Below are positions 62,139 to 64,000 of a stretch of 64,000 nt of DNA, piece after piece; within the stretch, counting starts at the first letter, position 1, and every line of letters begins with the position of its first letter. Both the position numbers and the translations under genes were made by a program. Origin of the DNA: Methanolobus vulcani (lineage in GTDB: Archaea > Halobacteriota > Methanosarcinia > Methanosarcinales > Methanosarcinaceae). Below the pieces are notes generated by a model. That model worked only from the letters and a program-made list of their open reading frames with translations, was not told the DNA's origin and ran no database searches. The stretch spans positions 1 to 64,000 of the forward strand of contig NZ_VIAQ01000006.1 of NCBI RefSeq assembly GCF_006546655.1, in the 5' to 3' direction.

Positions 62139-62756
62139 GTGAATGGAAAACTATTACCTGATATCAGAACAAGTACCTCAGCCCAGATGCACACCCTGGA
62201 AGCTATCATTGCAGCGATGATAATGGTGGGCATAATAATTTTCGCGGTGCAGGCAACATCCCTCACTCCACTCACATCCTCAACAGCCAATGCTCACATA
62301 GAAGCGCAGCTTCAGTCAATGGGCCAGGATATGCTCAACACACTTTCATATTCATCATACGGAGAGGATTCACAACTTAAAGAGGACATAGAGAACTGGG
62401 ATGGAAATGAATATGTCTGGAACGGCAGTGCCTACCAGATATTCGACTCCGAGAATGAAACCCTTCAGAACAGTTCACTAGCAGACGTTCTGCTAATGGT
62501 TGCTGTCCCCAGAGGTATCGCCCATAATGTGCATTTTGGATGGGTGGATGAGAACGGCATTCTAAGGGACAGACGATACATCTACAACGGTGAACCATCG
62601 GACAATGCCGTTATAATCTCAAAGAAGGTCCTGCTGTCCGATAATGACATAGGTAATACATCGATATTCTATGCAAATACCACCATCCCGGATGCAGATG
62701 AGGTCACCGATTTTTACAATGTCGTTGACGTGAGAATGACACTATGGAGAATGTAA
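62139..62756 (+). CDS. Pilin-like membrane protein (DUF7288-like)
   Basis: This 205-residue protein begins with MNGKLLPDIRTSTSAQMHTLEAIIAAMIMVGIIIFAV, a charged N-terminus and one membrane helix of pseudopilin type, followed by a large exposed domain (MGQDMLNTLSYSSYGEDSQLKEDI, VPRGIAHNVHFGWVDENGILRD). The start is GTG 62139, one base after the first gene's stop. Members occur next to DUF7287 in haloarchaea and methanogens. Likely assembled in the membrane; function unknown. Confidence 0.65.
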   Translation: MNGKLLPDIRTSTSAQMHTLEAIIAAMIMVGIIIFAVQATSLTPLTSSTANAHIEAQLQSMGQDMLNTLSYSSYGEDSQLKEDIENWDGNEYVWNGSAYQIFDSENETLQNSSLADVLLMVAVPRGIAHNVHFGWVDENGILRDRRYIYNGEPSDNAVIISKKVLLSDNDIGNTSIFYANTTIPDADEVTDFYNVVDVRMTLWRM

Positions 62757-62775
62757 AACCGGAGAAGTGAACAAT

Positions 62776-63651
62776 ATGAGAAGGTTCGATGATTCCGCAC
62801 AGTTATTATTGATCGCAGGTTTTGCAGTGGGTGTAGGCATAGTGGTTATCACCATCATGCTTAACAATGTCATATACGCCAGCAATATAGCCTCAGAATC
62901 CAGTATCGATACTTCACGCTACGACATGGCAAACGCCGTCCAGATGACCACCGAAGCATGTGAGGATGCATACCAGTACTCCATAACAAACGGGTCACAC
63001 AGTAGTATAGATAATGATGCTTTCGAACAGTACATGGAAAATTATACTGACAAAGTGTCACAGAACTTTGGAATAGCAGGACTTACGTTCTCCTGCCAGA
63101 ACTACAATACATCAACGGCACACTTCACCCACAGCGGACTTGCAGATGGAGAGGATGACTGGACGGTAGTGGAGAACATCAATACCACAGACTCATTCGC
63201 ACTGTCCATTAATGATACATCATTGCTTGGAAATGAATCCAACAAGGTCATGATAAAAGCTACAAGCACATCAGGAACCATGTTGTGGTCAATGGAATTC
63301 TATAATTCCAGCAGTGGAAAGATCAATATCACTGTCTCAAACCAATCATCGACCATTGAGAATTTCCAGGGAGATAGAGAGATCAACATCACAGATAACC
63401 GAATAGATAATGGAGCAAGCGGTTCTTCTGATTTTCACTTCTCGGACCTCACCCTGGGCCAGGAATATTCCATTAGTATCATAAACGGAAGTCAGGCAGT
63501 TGGAACCTATTCGATATCAGGAAATCTGTCCACAGGTCAGACTTTTATTCAGGCACGGTACTGGGTAGTGAACCCCACGATAACCCTGTCTTCAAGAGAG
63601 ATGACCATCAACCGGACCGTTCCAATCACACTTCCGGGAGGAGTCCTATGA
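62776..63651 (+). CDS. Pilin-like membrane protein (DUF7261-like)
   Basis: This 291-residue protein starts MRRFDDSAQLLLIAGFAVGVGIVVITIMLNNVIYA, again a pseudopilin-like N-terminus, then a Ser/Asn-rich exposed region (SIDTSRYDMANAVQMTTEACEDAY) with several NxS/T sites, and beta-rich segments (TFSCQNYNTSTAHF, DLTLGQEYSISIINGSQAVG). ATG 62776 has GGAGAAGTGA upstream; GTG 62767 is possible. The next gene overlaps by ATGA. The many potential glycosylation sites suggest an external fate. Confidence 0.65.
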   Translation: MRRFDDSAQLLLIAGFAVGVGIVVITIMLNNVIYASNIASESSIDTSRYDMANAVQMTTEACEDAYQYSITNGSHSSIDNDAFEQYMENYTDKVSQNFGIAGLTFSCQNYNTSTAHFTHSGLADGEDDWTVVENINTTDSFALSINDTSLLGNESNKVMIKATSTSGTMLWSMEFYNSSSGKINITVSNQSSTIENFQGDREINITDNRIDNGASGSSDFHFSDLTLGQEYSISIINGSQAVGTYSISGNLSTGQTFIQARYWVVNPTITLSSREMTINRTVPITLPGGVL

Positions 63652-64000
63652 GAAAACTGACAGAGGATGAAAGTGCAGTCTCCATATCAATAGGATTCAT
63701 CCTTACATTCTCGATAACAGTACTGATACTTGTGACCATCCTGACATCTTTCTATTCTATGATGGACCAGGCTGAACAGAGAGTCATGCGTGATGAGTTC
63801 GAGATACATGGCAGTGATCTTGCAGTGAAGATAACGACCATCGATACAATAGCAGGAGCTGCGATGGATTCCGGTGCAACTGTTGGAGAGATCAGCTACG
63901 AAGTATCCCTTCCTGAAAAGATAGCAGGAAAACATTATGCTATTGAGATCGACAATACAACTAAAGAAATAATCATTTCCTCGGAAGAAAGGGATGAGAC
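63648..64000 (+). CDS. Pilin-like membrane protein, cut by the window edge
   Basis: A further gene starts at ATG 63648 (ATGA overlap with the preceding stop) and runs off the window after about 117 codons. The N-terminus reads RKLTEDESAVSISIGFILTFSITVLILV, with a charged lead and a membrane helix, then TSFYSMMDQAEQRVMRDEFEIHGSDLAVKITTID. This resembles DUF7266-type proteins of the same operons. The secretion ATPase or TadC-like genes of such clusters, if present, would lie to the right. Confidence 0.65.
   Translation, partial: MRKLTEDESAVSISIGFILTFSITVLILVTILTSFYSMMDQAEQRVMRDEFEIHGSDLAVKITTIDTIAGAAMDSGATVGEISYEVSLPEKIAGKHYAIEIDNTTKEIIISSEERDE

Noticed and set aside
1-64000. CRISPR arrays, insertion sequences or prophage genes
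   Set aside because: No regularly spaced repeats, transposase, integrase or phage genes were seen.

Overview
The window reads as a chromosomal segment of a methanogenic archaeon of the Methanosarcinaceae (Methanolobus/Methanococcoides-like), AT-rich and mesophilic in character. The reasons are archaeal information-processing genes (aIF1A, Rio1, TBP, family B polymerase, SecE/Spt5, L11-L1-P0-L12, Rpp21, 7S RNA, an intron-containing tRNA-Met), a tandem DUF1608 S-layer protein typical of Methanosarcinales, several PGF-CTERM surface proteins, KaiC-like ATPases, and sensor kinases with a methanogen-style N-terminus. The genus is an inference. No insertion sequence, prophage or CRISPR array was seen.

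Layout. 0-3 kb: a hairpin-rich non-coding stretch, then aIF1A-rio1-KH (small-subunit biogenesis) and a DUF1614 membrane protein. 3-5.4 kb: a KaiC-like ATPase and dihydroorotase on the minus strand. 5.6-10.6 kb: the phosphate operon pstS-C-A-B-phoU plus a second phoU. 10.6-16.3 kb: DNA polymerase B with two PCNA-type motifs, tRNA-Met with a 37-nt intron, a lipoprotein and the S-layer gene. 16.8-19.5 kb: two KaiC-like ATPases around an unrecorded 47-aa zinc-ribbon gene, and a small winged-helix protein. 19.6-24.2 kb: 7S RNA, tRNA-Ser, a Cys-rich membrane peptide, Rpp21, an MBL-fold protein, D-aminoacyl-tRNA deacylase and ftsZ. 24.4-27.8 kb: secE-spt5-rpl11, then rpl1-rplP0-rpl12 behind a structured leader. 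27.9-30.3 kb: a methyltransferase and an AarF-type kinase.

30.4-41 kb is the most distinctive region, a nickel/cobalt acquisition island. It holds two complete ECF transporter sets (CbiO-CbiQ with CbiM-PDGLE, and NikM-NikL-CbiQ-CbiO), a second NikL, two decayed cbiM copies, two PGF-CTERM-anchored surface proteins (a His/Glu-rich duplicated helical protein and a DUF4198 protein) and a nicotianamine synthase-like gene. Together they suggest capture at the cell surface, a small-molecule metallophore and membrane import, supplying Ni for F430, hydrogenase and CODH and Co for corrinoids. That functional link is an inference.

41-49 kb holds a radical SAM protein, a cohesin-like surface protein with an apparent ATT start, a SAM hydroxide adenosyltransferase (DUF62), two PAS histidine kinases, an iron-type alcohol dehydrogenase and thiC. 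49-61.5 kb is a chromosome-maintenance block on the minus strand: mre11-rad50, then an uncharacterised coiled-coil/proline-rich protein, smc, scpA, an extended scpB, TBP and a membrane-linked glycosyltransferase. The right edge (61.6-64 kb) starts an operon of type IV pilin-like membrane proteins that runs out of the window.
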